From: Diplosphaera chodatii
Lineage: Eukaryota; Chlorophyta; Trebouxiophyceae; Prasiolales; Stichococcaceae
Reading direction: 5' to 3'
Assembly (NCBI GenBank): GCA_032358165.1
Contig: JAALGY010000036.1
Span: 744,001-808,000, forward strand
DNA: 64,000 bases
Positions within the stretch are counted from its first letter, which is position 1. Each line of letters begins with the position of its first letter. The translations under genes and the position numbers were made by a program. Shown here piece after piece: positions 33,119-43,200 of this stretch. Under the pieces are notes generated by a model. That model saw nothing but the letters and a program-made list of their open reading frames with translations, searched no databases and was not told the origin of the DNA.

Positions 33119-33403
33119 CAGCACGCGCTGGTATGACGATGTGACACAGTCGCGAGTATGTGCATCTGCAGTCTGAGAAGAAAGGTCTGTGAATGTCGGC
33201 TGTCGACGGCAAGGCGGCGCAGCTGATGCCAGACGCCAATCTGAAGCGGCTCCCCCAAACCGCTGCAAACTGGATCGAACAAGAGCCGAGGCGCTGCTGA
33301 AGCTGCGTAGATGGATGCTGTACGCCGCTGAACGCTGAACGTGCGCCTGGCCGCTACAGGGTGACCAAGCCTGCAGCGGCGCAGTCGCGCATGCGGCGCA
33401 GGC
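33119..33403. other. No gene recognised
   Basis: This GC-rich sequence matches none of the repeat families here. Open frames exist on the minus strand, but none shows a domain or splice pattern I can support. It may be older host or repeat sequence. Confidence 0.5.
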
Positions 33404-33846
33404 GGCCCCTGACTCCCAGCCACTCACGCACTTTGCGCAAGTCGCTGCCGTACAAGTGCGGGGACCTGGCGGCGGCGGCAGCAAGGCGACGCGCACGCGG
33501 CTAGGTCGCACCGCTGCGAGTGTCTAATCCTGAAGAGTCGTAACGTGTGTTTGTCCACGTGCCACGGCACCCGCGGGTAAACCCAGAAAACCCCGCGCAG
33601 ATATGCAGGGACCGGTTGCGTACAAGTACGCCGAGCTCTGGGCCCGCTGGGACCGGATACGCCGCGAGGCGCCCTGCATGCTGGTGAAAGCAACCAAACC
33701 CAAGATGACAGAGGGCTGGCGCTGGCAAGCAACAGAGGGCCGGCGGCTGACGCCGCAAGCTGTCCGCCATGCACAACACCGGGCTCCAGGGTCTTCTGAG
33801 GTAGACGCCTCCAGCCACGCGGGGTCCGCGGGTGACCGCTGCTAGG
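33404..33846 (-). mobile_element. LINE-A scrap joined to diverged element B
   Basis: Positions 33,404-33,449 are 46 bp of LINE-A (GACTCCCAGCCACTCACGCA). They are joined directly to element B, starting inside its body at GTACAAGTGCGGGGACC and lacking the (CAAA)n end. The element B part differs from the array copies at several positions and extends to CCGCTGCTAGGTGTC. The antisense 80-codon ORF (33,603-33,845) is still open. Confidence 0.75.
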
Positions 33847-34739
33847 TGTCATGCTACCCCGGGGTGGACCTGGCAGGACCCCGAGGAGGGATTTCTCGAA
33901 GGCTGCAAGGCCGATGTCGGCCCTGCAAACCCCCACCCTGGCGGGCCGGCGCTGCGGCCGGCCACGCGCGCGTGCAAAACGAGAAGTGCAACGAGAAGTG
34001 GAACTTCCGATGAATGAATGAAGGCGATTACACCACTTCCGATGGAACTTCCGATGATGATGATGGTGGTTACACCCATATACTCCACTGGTCACACAAC
34101 AAGTAAATGCTGGCATCCAAGAACTGTGGAGCACCAGTCTAGACTGCAAGCGAATCTGTCCTGGATGTGCCAAAGCACACGGGGATACATTGACATTGAC
34201 ATTGACATTGGATATGACATTGACATTGACATTGACATTGGATACAACTCAATGGACGCAAGCAATGCGTCTGGCTGGTGGAAAAGCATGTGCCACGAGG
34301 GCAGACCAAAGCCCGTGCGGGCTGCAAGGTGTCCAAACGGGAAGGACTAGGTAGCACAATGGGCAGCCCCCATGTCGCATGTGCTGACTGCGAGCAAATG
34401 TGCCTAATGAGGCGTCACAGCCAGCGCGCAGGTACTGCTGGCCAAGTGCAAGCAAGCTCAAACCAGTCCGAACGCTGCAGTCGAAAGTTCGCACATGGCA
34501 TCGCCCCACCGCCGCTGCTGACGCTGGCCCATGCTGAAAAACCACCCCCCAGAACTGCAGCTAGGCTTCGCCTACCACCCGGGGCTCCACCCGTTGCTGC
34601 TGAGGCTGCTATTGACATCTGACTGGCCCCAGCGTCTGGGCTACTGCAACCGCCTCGCGCGCGGGTAGGGATGCAGCCCCGGCCGCTGCCGGCTGCGCCA
34701 GCGCGCTGACTCGTTACACCTAACGCCGCTGGGCTTGCG
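33847..34739. other. Mostly unassigned sequence with a TTGACA microsatellite
   Basis: No gene is supported here. Notable items are repeated CTTCCGATGGAA/GATGATGATG motifs at about 34,000-34,070 and a run of ACATTG units broken by GGATAT at about 34,189-34,246. That run resembles the LINE-A tail complement without any LINE body. The region just before 34,740 is the target of an element B insertion. Confidence 0.5.
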
Positions 34740-35018
34740 TGGCCTTGCTGCCGCCGCCGCCAGGTCCCCGCACTTGTACGACCATTAGGTAGCCTTCCTC
34801 ATCGGGACTATTGCCTTTCGCTGGTCTCATGGGCCCTGCATTCCCTTGTGGTTTCAGTGTCCTCCATTGACATATTTCGAACAGAGCGTTTTGATGACCT
34901 ACCCAGCCGCCCTCACGTTCCCACGTGAGACGCCGCATTGTGCCGCAGAGCCTTGTTCATTGAGCTTGGTTCTGGTCTGGACGCCCTTTGTAAAAAACAA
35001 ACAAACAAACAAACAAAC
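34740..35018 (+). mobile_element. Element B, 5'-truncated, with clean target duplication
   Basis: This is 279 bp of the element B 3' end, finishing GACGCCCTTTGTAAAAAAC plus about five CAAA units. The 10-bp duplication TGGGCTTGCG flanks it (34,730-34,739 and 35,019-35,028). 5' truncation, a tail and a duplication of about 10 bp are the signature of target-primed reverse transcription. Confidence 0.92.
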
Positions 35019-35028
35019 TGGGCTTGCG

Positions 35029-35291
35029 GTCCCTGCTCGTCCAGCCGGAGCTGGGCCTCGTCCAACTGTCTGGGCAGGCCAGCAGTGCTGCAGGCGATTA
35101 CTTCCGCTTGGCTGGCCCTCAGCGCCTGTCTTCGCGCAGCCGCCCTGCGGCTACGCCCAGAACGCCACTCGCCTTGCTGGAGGCTGCTGGTGCTGCATCC
35201 CAGCCGCGTCCGGCCCGAGCTGGGCCAAGCCGGCCTGCAACCGTTTCCGATCCCAACTGCGGCTGGGCGCAAACGCGTCGCAGGGGTGTAG
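35029..35291. other. GC-rich sequence, no gene recognised
   Basis: This is the interrupted continuation of the sequence left of 34,730. One minus-strand frame is rich in Ala, Gln and Arg and could be a helical fragment, but no start, stop or splice structure supports a gene. Confidence 0.4.
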
Positions 35292-35416
35292 CGGAACTTC
35301 CGATGGACAAGCTCACAAGTGTCCATGCCAGTACCACATAACGCCCCAGGTCCCCATGTTTCGACACCGTATAGCATAACAGGACGTACTAGTAAACTAC
35401 TGGATGCCCCCCACAC
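35292..35416 (-). mobile_element. Two small LINE-A scraps
   Basis: Positions 35,292-35,394 are LINE-A (minus) around the VETWGPGALCGTGMDTCELVH region. Positions 35,395-35,416 match the KLLDAP segment and are joined out of order. These are deletion or recombination debris. Confidence 0.7.
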
Positions 35417-35417
35417 C

Positions 35418-35682
35418 ATCGCTATTTGCAACTTCCCTTACCGCTTTTCTATCATTGGACATCGTGAGGGACTCGGTTCGATCCCTGACGGTGGCGGAAG
35501 TTTCGGGTCTAATTCCGTGCGGGACCAACCCACCCCACCCTATGCAAGTGGTTGCCTCGGCAATCTGCCCTCCATTGTTTGTGTATACAAGTCGTTGAAA
35601 AACGCAATTCGCAAACAGCCTTCCGGTCAAAGGTTCTCTTTTCCATCGCTATTTGCAACTTCCCTTACCGCTTTCCATTCCA
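35418..35682 (+). mobile_element. SINE fragment plus near-complete SINE
   Basis: A 3' SINE fragment (35,418-35,449) directly precedes a near-complete SINE (about 35,450-35,682). The latter has the B box GGTTCGATCCC at 35,475-35,485, the shared body and the CTTTCCATTCCA end. Before the B box there are only about 25 nt, again without a clear A box. Arrangement in tandem suggests one SINE inserted at the end of another. Confidence 0.87.
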
Positions 35683-35939
35683 GCCACACTTCCATCAAGC
35701 ACTGCAGGTACCTCGGGTAGTGGTGCTGCGCCACCTTTTGCCGACGGGAGCGAGCTCAACTCGCCCTTCACAGCCGGCGCCGTGCAAGAGGCTATAGGAG
35801 CCCTGTGCGGAGGCAAAGCGACGGTGGGGTTGCTCAAATTGGATGCTTTATCTGTTGCAGCGGCGCAGCTTGCACTCTGTCTTGCGTGTGTTTTTAACTC
35901 GTGTCAACGAGTTGCAGCGTTGCCAAGGAGCTGGGCATT

Positions 35940-36115
35940 TGTTTGTTTGTTTGTTTCTTTGTTTGTTTGTCTGTTTGTTTGTTTGTTTGTTTGTTTGTTT
36001 GTTTGTTTTTTACAAAGGGCGTCCAGACCAGAACCAAGCTCAATGAACAGGGCTCTGCGGCACAATGCGGCGTCTCACGTGGGAAGGTGAGGGCGGCTGG
36101 GTAGGTCATCAAAAT
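35940..36115 (-). mobile_element. Element B insertion 1 in LINE-A
   Basis: This is 176 bp: (TTTG)n then the element B 3' end, 5'-truncated. The 10-bp duplication GCTGGGCATT flanks it (35,930-35,939 and 36,116-36,125). Confidence 0.92.
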
Positions 36116-36219
36116 GCTGGGCATTGTGCGGCATCACGCCGATTCATAAGGGGGGCGACACATCTGATCCGGGTAATCACCGTGGCATTGCTGTTGGGTC
36201 TCTGTTGGCAAAATTATAT

Positions 36220-37041
36220 TGTTTGTTTGTTTGTTTGTTTGTTTGTTTGTTTGTTTGTTTGTTTGTTTGTTTGTTTGTTTGTTTGTTTGTTTGTTTGTTT
36301 GTTTGTTTGTTTGTTTGTTTGTTTGTTTGTTGTTTGTTTGTTTGTTTGTTTGTTGTTTGTTTGTTTGTTTGTTTGTTTGTTTGTTTGTTTGTTTGTTTTT
36401 TACAAAGGGCGTCCAGACCAGAACCAAGCTCAATGAACAGGGCTCTGCGGCACAATGCGGCGTCTCACGTGGGAAGGTGAGGGCGGCTGGGTAGGTCATC
36501 AAAATGCTCTGTTCGAAATATGTCGATGGAGGACACTGAAACCACAAGGGAATGCAGGGCCCATGAGACCAGCGAAAGGCAATAGTCCCGATGAGGAAGG
36601 CTACCTAACGGTCGTACAAGTGCGGGGACCTGGCGGCGGCGGCAGCAAGGCCACGCACACGCGGCTAGGTCGCACCGCTGCGAGTGTCTTTTTCTTGTTT
36701 TTGTTTGTTTTTTACAAACGGCGTCCAGACCAGAACCAAGCTCAATGAACAAGGCTCTGCGGCACAATGCGGCGTCTCACGTGGGAATGTGAGGGCGGCT
36801 GGGTAGGTCATCAAACCGCTCTGTTCGAAGTATGTCAATGGAGGACACTGAAACCACAAGGGAATGCAGGGCCCATGAGACCAGCGAAAGGCAATAGTCC
36901 CGATGAGGAAGGCTACCTAATGGTCGTACAAGTGCGGGGACCTGGCGGCGGCAGCAGCAAGGCCACGCACACACGGCTAGGTCGCACCGCTGCGAGTGTC
37001 TAATCCTGAAGAGTCGTAACGTGTGTCTGTCCACGTGCCAC
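36220..37041 (-). mobile_element. Element B insertion 2 in LINE-A, dimeric, with expanded tail
   Basis: This 822-bp insertion is flanked by the 13-bp duplication GGCAAAATTATAT (36,207-36,219 and 37,042-37,054). From low to high it contains a roughly 180-bp TTTG tract with occasional slips, one element B body (to about 36,687), a second degenerate tail (TTTTTCTTGTTTTTGTTTG) and a second, longer element B body. A single duplication around two bodies means either a dimeric insertion or a later insertion into the first copy. Confidence 0.88.
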
Positions 37042-37246
37042 GGCAAAATTATATGCTTGCATGCTTAACGAAAAGCTTATGAGGTGGACCGAGCAGCACC
37101 AGCTGCGCGCACGCGGACAGGCGGGCTTCCGCAAGGACCACCACACCACCGATCAAACCTTCGTCGTTCGCACCCTCATCGAGAAGGCCAAGGCAGATAA
37201 GCAGCCTCTGTACTCTTGCTTTGTCGATTTCAAGAAGGCATACGAT

Positions 37247-37361
37247 GGAATGGAATGGAAAGCGGTAAGGGAAGTTGCAAATAGCGATGGAAAAGAGAAC
37301 CTTTGACCGGAAGGATGTTTGTGTATTGCGTTTTTCAACGACTTATATACACAAACAATGG
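37247..37361 (-). mobile_element. SINE 3' half in the LINE-A RT
   Basis: This is a 115-bp minus-strand SINE fragment beginning (low side) GGAATGGAATGGAAAGCGG. It is flanked by ATACGAT (37,240-37,246 and 37,362-37,368). It splits motif A of the RT, between the codons for Tyr-Asp and Thr-Val. Confidence 0.92.
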
Positions 37362-38779
37362 ATACGATACTGTACCTCGTGATTTGCTTTGGGAGAAGCT
37401 GCAGCGGATTGGGGTGCATGGGGAGTTTCTGAGGGGGGTGCAGGCACTGTATGCGGATGTGCCAATGGCATTGCAGTTTGAGGGGGGAATGTCCGATACA
37501 TTCCAGAGCACTTTGGGTGTTAAGCAGGGATGTCCACTATCCCCAACCCTTTTCGGGATTTACATTGACGATTTCCAAGCGGAGCTGGAGGCCGCCGGCG
37601 GGGACCTGGACCTGCCCACCCTGTGTGGTGTGCAGGCACCTGCCCTCTTCTATGCAGATGACCTGGACCTGGTGTCCACGTCCGTACGCGGCCTGCAGGC
37701 GCAGCTCGACCTGCTGGAGTCGTACTGCAAGCGCTGGCGCCTCACCGTCAACGTGAAGAAGACAAAGGTCGTGGTGTATGCAGCCCAGGCTGCTGCACCA
37801 CCGGTTCTCACCTACATGCATGCTCCCATCGAAGTGCTGGACTCGTTTACCTATCTGGGGGTGGATATCTCTACTCGTAGTTCTTTTGCTGCCGCTAGCA
37901 TCGGCAGAGCGGCCTCCGCCCAGCGCGCCACACTTGCATTGCAGCATCGTTGCCATGACCTCAGCCCGCATGACCCAGCATTGCAGCTGCATTTGTATGA
38001 TGCACTAGTACGTCCTGTTATGCTATACGGTGTTGAAACATGGGGACCTGGGGCGTTATGTGGTACTGGTATGGATACTTGTGAGCTTGTCCATCGGAAG
38101 TTCCTTCGGTCTGTTCTTGGCGTGCGCACAGGCACTCCCAACGTGGCGGTATTGGGGGAGCTTGGGCGGTTCCCAGTGGCGCACACGGCAACGCTGGCCA
38201 TCTGCCGGTTCTGGAACCGGCTGGTCGCAATGCCGGACACCCGCCTCACCAAGCAAGCATTCCTGGAGAACTGTGCTCTGGCCACCCGGCCGAAGCGCAG
38301 CACCAGCAGCTCAGCATGCTGGGCTGCCCAGGTGTGTTCGTTCCTGCACTTCATGTCACCCATCGTTGACGGCGTGCCGCAGCGCATTGACACATCTGTT
38401 GTCACTGCACACCTGCAGCGCCGCACCTTCGATGCTGTGAATGGCAGCGACTTGCGCAAAGTGCGTGAGTGGCTGGGAGTCAGGGGCCCTGTGAACAGTG
38501 ACAACTACCAGTTGGCCGGCTACTTGCAGGCAGTTGCCTCCAAGACCGGTCGTCGGCGGTTAGCACAGTTTCGCATGGGCAGTCACATGCTGGGGGTGGA
38601 AACAGGGAGGTGGCAGCGGCTGCCGCGGGCAGAGCGGCTGTGTCAGCGGTGTAGCTGCGGCGTGGTGGATGATGAGGCGCATATGGTCTGGGGGTGTCCA
38701 GCCCTAGTAGATCAGAGGGTGCAGCATTCGGAGCTGTTTGAGGACAGCAACATCACATCAGTGGCGGACTTTATGCAGC

Positions 38780-39539
38780 TTGTTTGTTTGTTTGTTTGTT
38801 TGTTACAAAGGGCGTCCAGACCAGAACCAAGCTCAATGAACAAGGCTCTGAGGCACAATGCGGCGTCTCACGTGTGAACGTGAGGGCGGCTGGGTAGGTC
38901 ATCAAACCGCTCTGTTCGAAATATGTCAATGGAGGACACTGAAACCACAAGGGAATGCAGGGCCCATGAGACCAGCGAAAGACATTTGACATTGATTACA
39001 TACTGGTGGTGGGCCATTTTGGCCTAGCCACAGGCTCTGGCGGAAAAACCCAGAGCAACATGCACAACGAGTCGTGTACGAAACCGTTCACTCCCCGCTG
39101 ACAGAATGGTTCCACTCAATCCCGGTTGGATGCACACCCCTCCAACTCTGCAAGGCAATAGTCCCGATGAGGAAGGCTACCTAATGGTCGTACAAGTGCG
39201 GGGACCTGGCGGCGGCGGCAGCAAGGCCACGCACACGCGGCTAGGTCGCACCGCTGCGAGTGTCTAACCCTGAAGAGTCGTAACGTGTGTCTGTCCACGT
39301 GCCACGGCACCCGCGGGTAAACCCAGAAAACCCCGCGCAGACATGCAGGGACCGGTTGCGTACAAGTACGCCGAGCTCTGGGCCCGCTGGGACCGGATAC
39401 GCCGCGAGGCGCCCTGCATGCTGGTGAAAGCAACCAAACCCAAGATGACAGAGGGCTGGCGCTGGCAAACAACAGAGGGCCGGCGGCTGACGCCGCAAGC
39501 TGTCCGCTATGCACAACACCGGGCTCCAGGGTCTTCTGA
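38780..39539 (-). mobile_element. Element B insertion 3 in LINE-A, itself hit by a LINE-A tail
   Basis: This 760-bp insertion is flanked by the 14-bp duplication GGACTTTATGCAGC (38,766-38,779 and 39,540-39,553). It has a (TTTG)n tail at the low side. At 38,982-39,151 it is interrupted by a LINE-A 3' end, leaving about 590 bp of element B. It cuts the LINE-A frame just before the last segment. Confidence 0.92.
38982..39151 (-). mobile_element. LINE-A 3' end nested in element B
   Basis: This is a 170-bp, 5'-truncated LINE-A tail (ACATTTGACATTGATTACAT at its low side). A short AAG duplication flanks it at most. It is a third-level insertion: LINE-A inside element B inside LINE-A. Confidence 0.85.
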
Positions 39540-39720
39540 GGACTTTATGCAGCAGGATGCCGGGCAACTGGCAGCCTTTTTGCGGGGTTGTCATGACCAA
39601 TGTGCAGAGTTGGAGGGGTGTACATCCAACCGGGCTTGAGTGGAACCATTCTGTCAGCGGGGAGTGCACGGTTTCGTACACGACTCGTTGTGCATGTTGC
39701 TCTGGGTTTTTCCGCCAGAG

Positions 39721-39750
39721 TATGAGAGTTTGTAATCAATTTCAATGTCA
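39721..39750 (+). mobile_element. 30-bp LINE-A tail insertion
   Basis: A 30-bp piece (TATGAGAGTTTGTAATCAAT then TTCAATGTCA) splits the LINE-A 3' UTR at CCAGAG/GAGCC. It consists of little more than the last 20 bases of LINE-A, with a possible 3-4-bp duplication. It is an extreme 5' truncation. Confidence 0.7.
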
Positions 39751-39807
39751 GAGCCTGTGGCTAGGCCAAAATGGCCCACCACCAGTATGTAATCAGTGTC
39801 AATGTCA

Positions 39808-40206
39808 AGTCTTGAACGCCTTGCCTCTGCAAACAGCTACCGCTATAAAAGGGATTGGCAGCCTGATATGTACACTTGACGTGCGGAGCACCCTGACAGC
39901 AGCTGCTCGACATCACTAGTCTGGCCCGTTCTTGAGCCGAATTGGCAAATCACCAGGAGAACGGTAGTGTGTCGTAACCGTTATGTCGACTCTCTCGCGT
40001 GCTGCCCGGGCTTAGCACTCTGCACTGCCATTGCCATTCATGTTTGCTGCCTCTGATGCATCTGCCACGCCATTTGATACCAGCATACCATTGCCACAAC
40101 ACCTGCTGGCTACATTGCGCGTTGGTGGCACATCTGCATGGGCAGAGGCATCCACTTTTAGCATGCCATCCTGAGTTTGGGTATCACGCTATCCTTGGCA
40201 GCGTGG
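39808..40206. other. Boundary between repeats and genes
   Basis: Beyond the LINE-A tail at 39,807 no repeat family of the left half recurs. No gene is visible in these 400 bp. They hold the 3' flank of the amine oxidase gene. Confidence 0.6.
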
Positions 40207-43200
40207 CTAAAGCTGCAGAATATATGTACCCGTGGAAGGGTTGATGCTGAAGAAGCCGTGGGCCTTGAGCGTGAAGCCCACTTGTTCGACCTGCAGATGG
40301 AAGCATGGAGTGTATGTTGACTCAGCAAGCATCGGTCATTATTCTGACGCTACGACCGCTGTCAGAGTTTAGTTAGTAAGGCCATTCAAGCACGTGGTGC
40401 TCACCGGCATGACGGGGAAGTCCTCTGGCCGTGGCAGGTGGGACAACCCGAAGCAGTGCCAGAGGACTGGGTCGCTGCCAGGACCAACGTCTCGATCCTG
40501 AGCATGTGCCATGCCACATGGTTGACGACTTGTTTGCAACAGAGCTACAACCAGAGTTGTCACACAATACACTGCAAGCAGCCAGCAACTTGTGGCACCT
40601 GCTTCACCCAAGCCGGCAGCCCCGTGCCTCCCTCCGACATCACAGTGTGATCACCTAAAGGCAGGTTCACGGTGTGTGTGATCTGTGGAGACGAACACTG
40701 TTGTGCCTGTTACCATACTGAACATGCAGCCTTCGCATGTCATCAGCAGCCATATAGCAAACAGAAAATGTGATACGCACTTGAGGGAAAGCGCTCAGAG
40801 TCACTGTGCGGCGTCACCCACAGATTCTTCTCTGCAAATCCCCCGCGCTGCGCAATCATGCTGCTCGGTGCTGCCAGTAGCGTCAGGTTGCTTGCCGGCA
40901 CCAGTTTGTATGCCACTGGCTTGCCTGTGCAGTCAATTCTCAGCTCACAGCAGGGTTGGAAGACATCAGGGCTGCAGCACATTTCAGGTGCAAGGAGCAG
41001 AGGTGCGGCTTGTCAGAGCTAGCAAATGATTTGTTGCTGCACGTATGTGTCGTTGCACCCTTGCATGGCCTACGTATGCGACTGCGCACATCATCCTCGG
41101 GCACTGATACCTGTCACAGGGTGTGTCGATGCAGGGTTGCTGATCTTCCAGGCCCGCGCAGCCGCAGGGTCCGCTACGCGCATGGCCTCGCTCTCCGTCA
41201 GCAGCGGCGTCTCCTTTGCCCAGAAGCCATTGCCATGCGGGTTGTCGGGTCCTTCTGGCATCGAGACAAGGTCCACCTGGCAGGCAGCTGACAAGTGTTC
41301 ACATTAGGACGGACTGTGCAAACCACCCTCCTCGTGACGCTTAATAATCATAAGGACAACACCTTGAAACCGATCTGCGCACAGTACATTGCTCTGCAGC
41401 AGACATGCTGATGTGGTATATCTCGCTGCAAGACTACCAGCCCACCTCGCTGACCAGGAGGCCCTTGCCACCCTCATGATCGTCCACAGCCAGGTCAAGC
41501 CGTGCGCAAAACATGTGTTGGTGGACCTGTTCGAGACGGTCAAGACTTGCATGAGTTGCAGAGGTCAGCATTGCCATGCTGTAAGAAATGCCGGTGCTAT
41601 GTCAGCCCGGTCATATGTGATCCCGAACTTTCAGGCTGGCTTTGCAGGTGTTGAAGTCATTGTTGGGTCTGCAAGACAAAGTGTCTGGCTGCATGCCCCG
41701 TGCATTGCATCCTTTGCAACCCTCTAGCATGGCTCAGTCGGGTATGCTCTCCTCAAACTGTTTGCAGAGGCTCTGTCTTCTGTATCAAAGCGCATTACCG
41801 GAGGTGGATATGTTGCCGTGATGCCTTACCTGTGCATTGACACGGGGTGCGACCATTGTGCCCCATTTGGGCCCGTCCTCTTCTTCCGGAGACAGCAAGC
41901 TGGTGCTGAGCTCGCCTGTCAACTGGATGTTGAGGCTGATGCTGCCGTCCTGCACGGGGTATGAGACATGTGACTATCATGCTGGTAGCAGAGCTGCGTT
42001 GTGTGCGTCGTGCCGGTGCCAGCCAGGCATGCTGGTATGGGCAATTCAGCATTACCTGGGTCAGCGTCCAGATGAACTTGTACTCATAGTTTACAACTGT
42101 CGCCACGAAGCTGATCTCCAGTTGGCGGCTGCGCCGTACCTGGACACAGGCATGTGCGTTTTGTAAAAGCCTCGACACACAGTCGCCAGAGTGGTCTGTG
42201 ACACACGCTCCAGCAACAGCCAGCATCGTCACCTACCTCCGCATATCCCGTGCGGTATTCAGTGTGCTTCCAAAGGGTGCCGGCATCCGTCTCATGCATG
42301 CACACGGCCCTTTTGAGTGTGTAGGGCTCCCCTGCAGCAGCATGCTGCCAAGTCAGCCGTCACATGGCCCAACAGCAGCAGTATTCAAGTGCAAAATGCA
42401 GTCATTATGCACATCGGGCAGGCACAGCGATTGTGTCGCCGTGGGGTAAGCCTGCCTCAAAATGCAGGATCAGTGACACAATATCCCAGTGCGAAGGACC
42501 CACCCTTCGCATTGCTCAGCAGACCGTCGAAGTAGTGGATGGTGCCAACACAGTCACAACCAAGTTCAAGGCTGTTGGCGCAGAAGCCCAGGCCATAGTC
42601 ACCTGCCAATCAGGATGCACAGTTGGCATGGCGCAGCTGACATCTGGGAGGGTCGTGACAGAGTACAGGGGACAGCAGCTGGACCTCAGGCGTGCCGCTT
42701 ACCTATGTCTAAGGCGCACTTACGCTCAAATGGTGGATTTGGATCACCATACTGCAGCACAAGGAAGCACAGGCCATGACGAGCCATGACGAGACACATC
42801 AGTGCTATATAGACTGGCTGATAAGCAGTCATCGTGATGATGTGCGGTCTGAGCAGCACGCACTGGGACGATCATCTCCACCAGCGATGCTCTGTGCAGG
42901 ATTGGGCGCAGTTTCCCTGCGTCATCGTAGCTCACATCATGCAGCACCAACCCCTGCAGCAGGTACCACCCTGTCTGACGGCATGGCCTATGCATCGTTG
43001 TCTTGCTACATAGCCAATCAAATGCCTCAATAACGTGTGCATCTGCACGGACACACTTGCCTCCTTGAAGTTAAAGCCGATGCGCAGGCGCCACTTCTGC
43101 CAGGTCACCAGGTTGCCGTCCACCTGCACAGCGCCAGCTCCAAGGTGTCAAGTGCCAGGAGTATTGCAGTGCCGGCTGCAGTGGTAAGCTCTGGCATGCA

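Larger units (their letters stand above)
35684..39807 (+). pseudogene. LINE-A copy, most complete RT-to-tail order, split by nested insertions
   Basis: This plus-strand LINE-A lacks its 5' end. With insertions ignored, it encodes in order: the linker (from TLPSSTAGTSGSG); the RT core, with motif A near 37,215-37,246 and 37,369 onward, motif B GVKQGCPLSP and FYADD at 37,648-37,662; the long C-terminal region; the Cys/His knuckle CQRCSCGVVDDEAHMVWGC near 38,641-38,703; a stop at 39,637-39,639; the 3' UTR; and a tail CAGTGTCAATGTCA. It is broken by element B at 35,940 and 36,220, a SINE at 37,247, element B at 38,780 and a 30-bp LINE tail at 39,721. The knuckle and RT resemble L1/Jockey-like plant and algal LINEs. 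The exact clade needs a tree. Confidence 0.92.

Noticed and set aside
33424..34173. 249-codon minus-strand frame
   Set aside because: It spans antisense element B and unassigned sequence, with His runs from a GAT repeat and no domain or splice pattern.
34189..34246. Telomere-like or LINE-A insertion at the TTGACA run
   Set aside because: The hexamer is not a known telomere repeat, and no LINE-A body or target duplication adjoins it. It is best left as a microsatellite.
35450..35682. tRNA gene
   Set aside because: Only the B box and short flanks match. There is no A box, anticodon arm or acceptor pairing, and the sequence occurs as truncated dispersed copies with target duplications.
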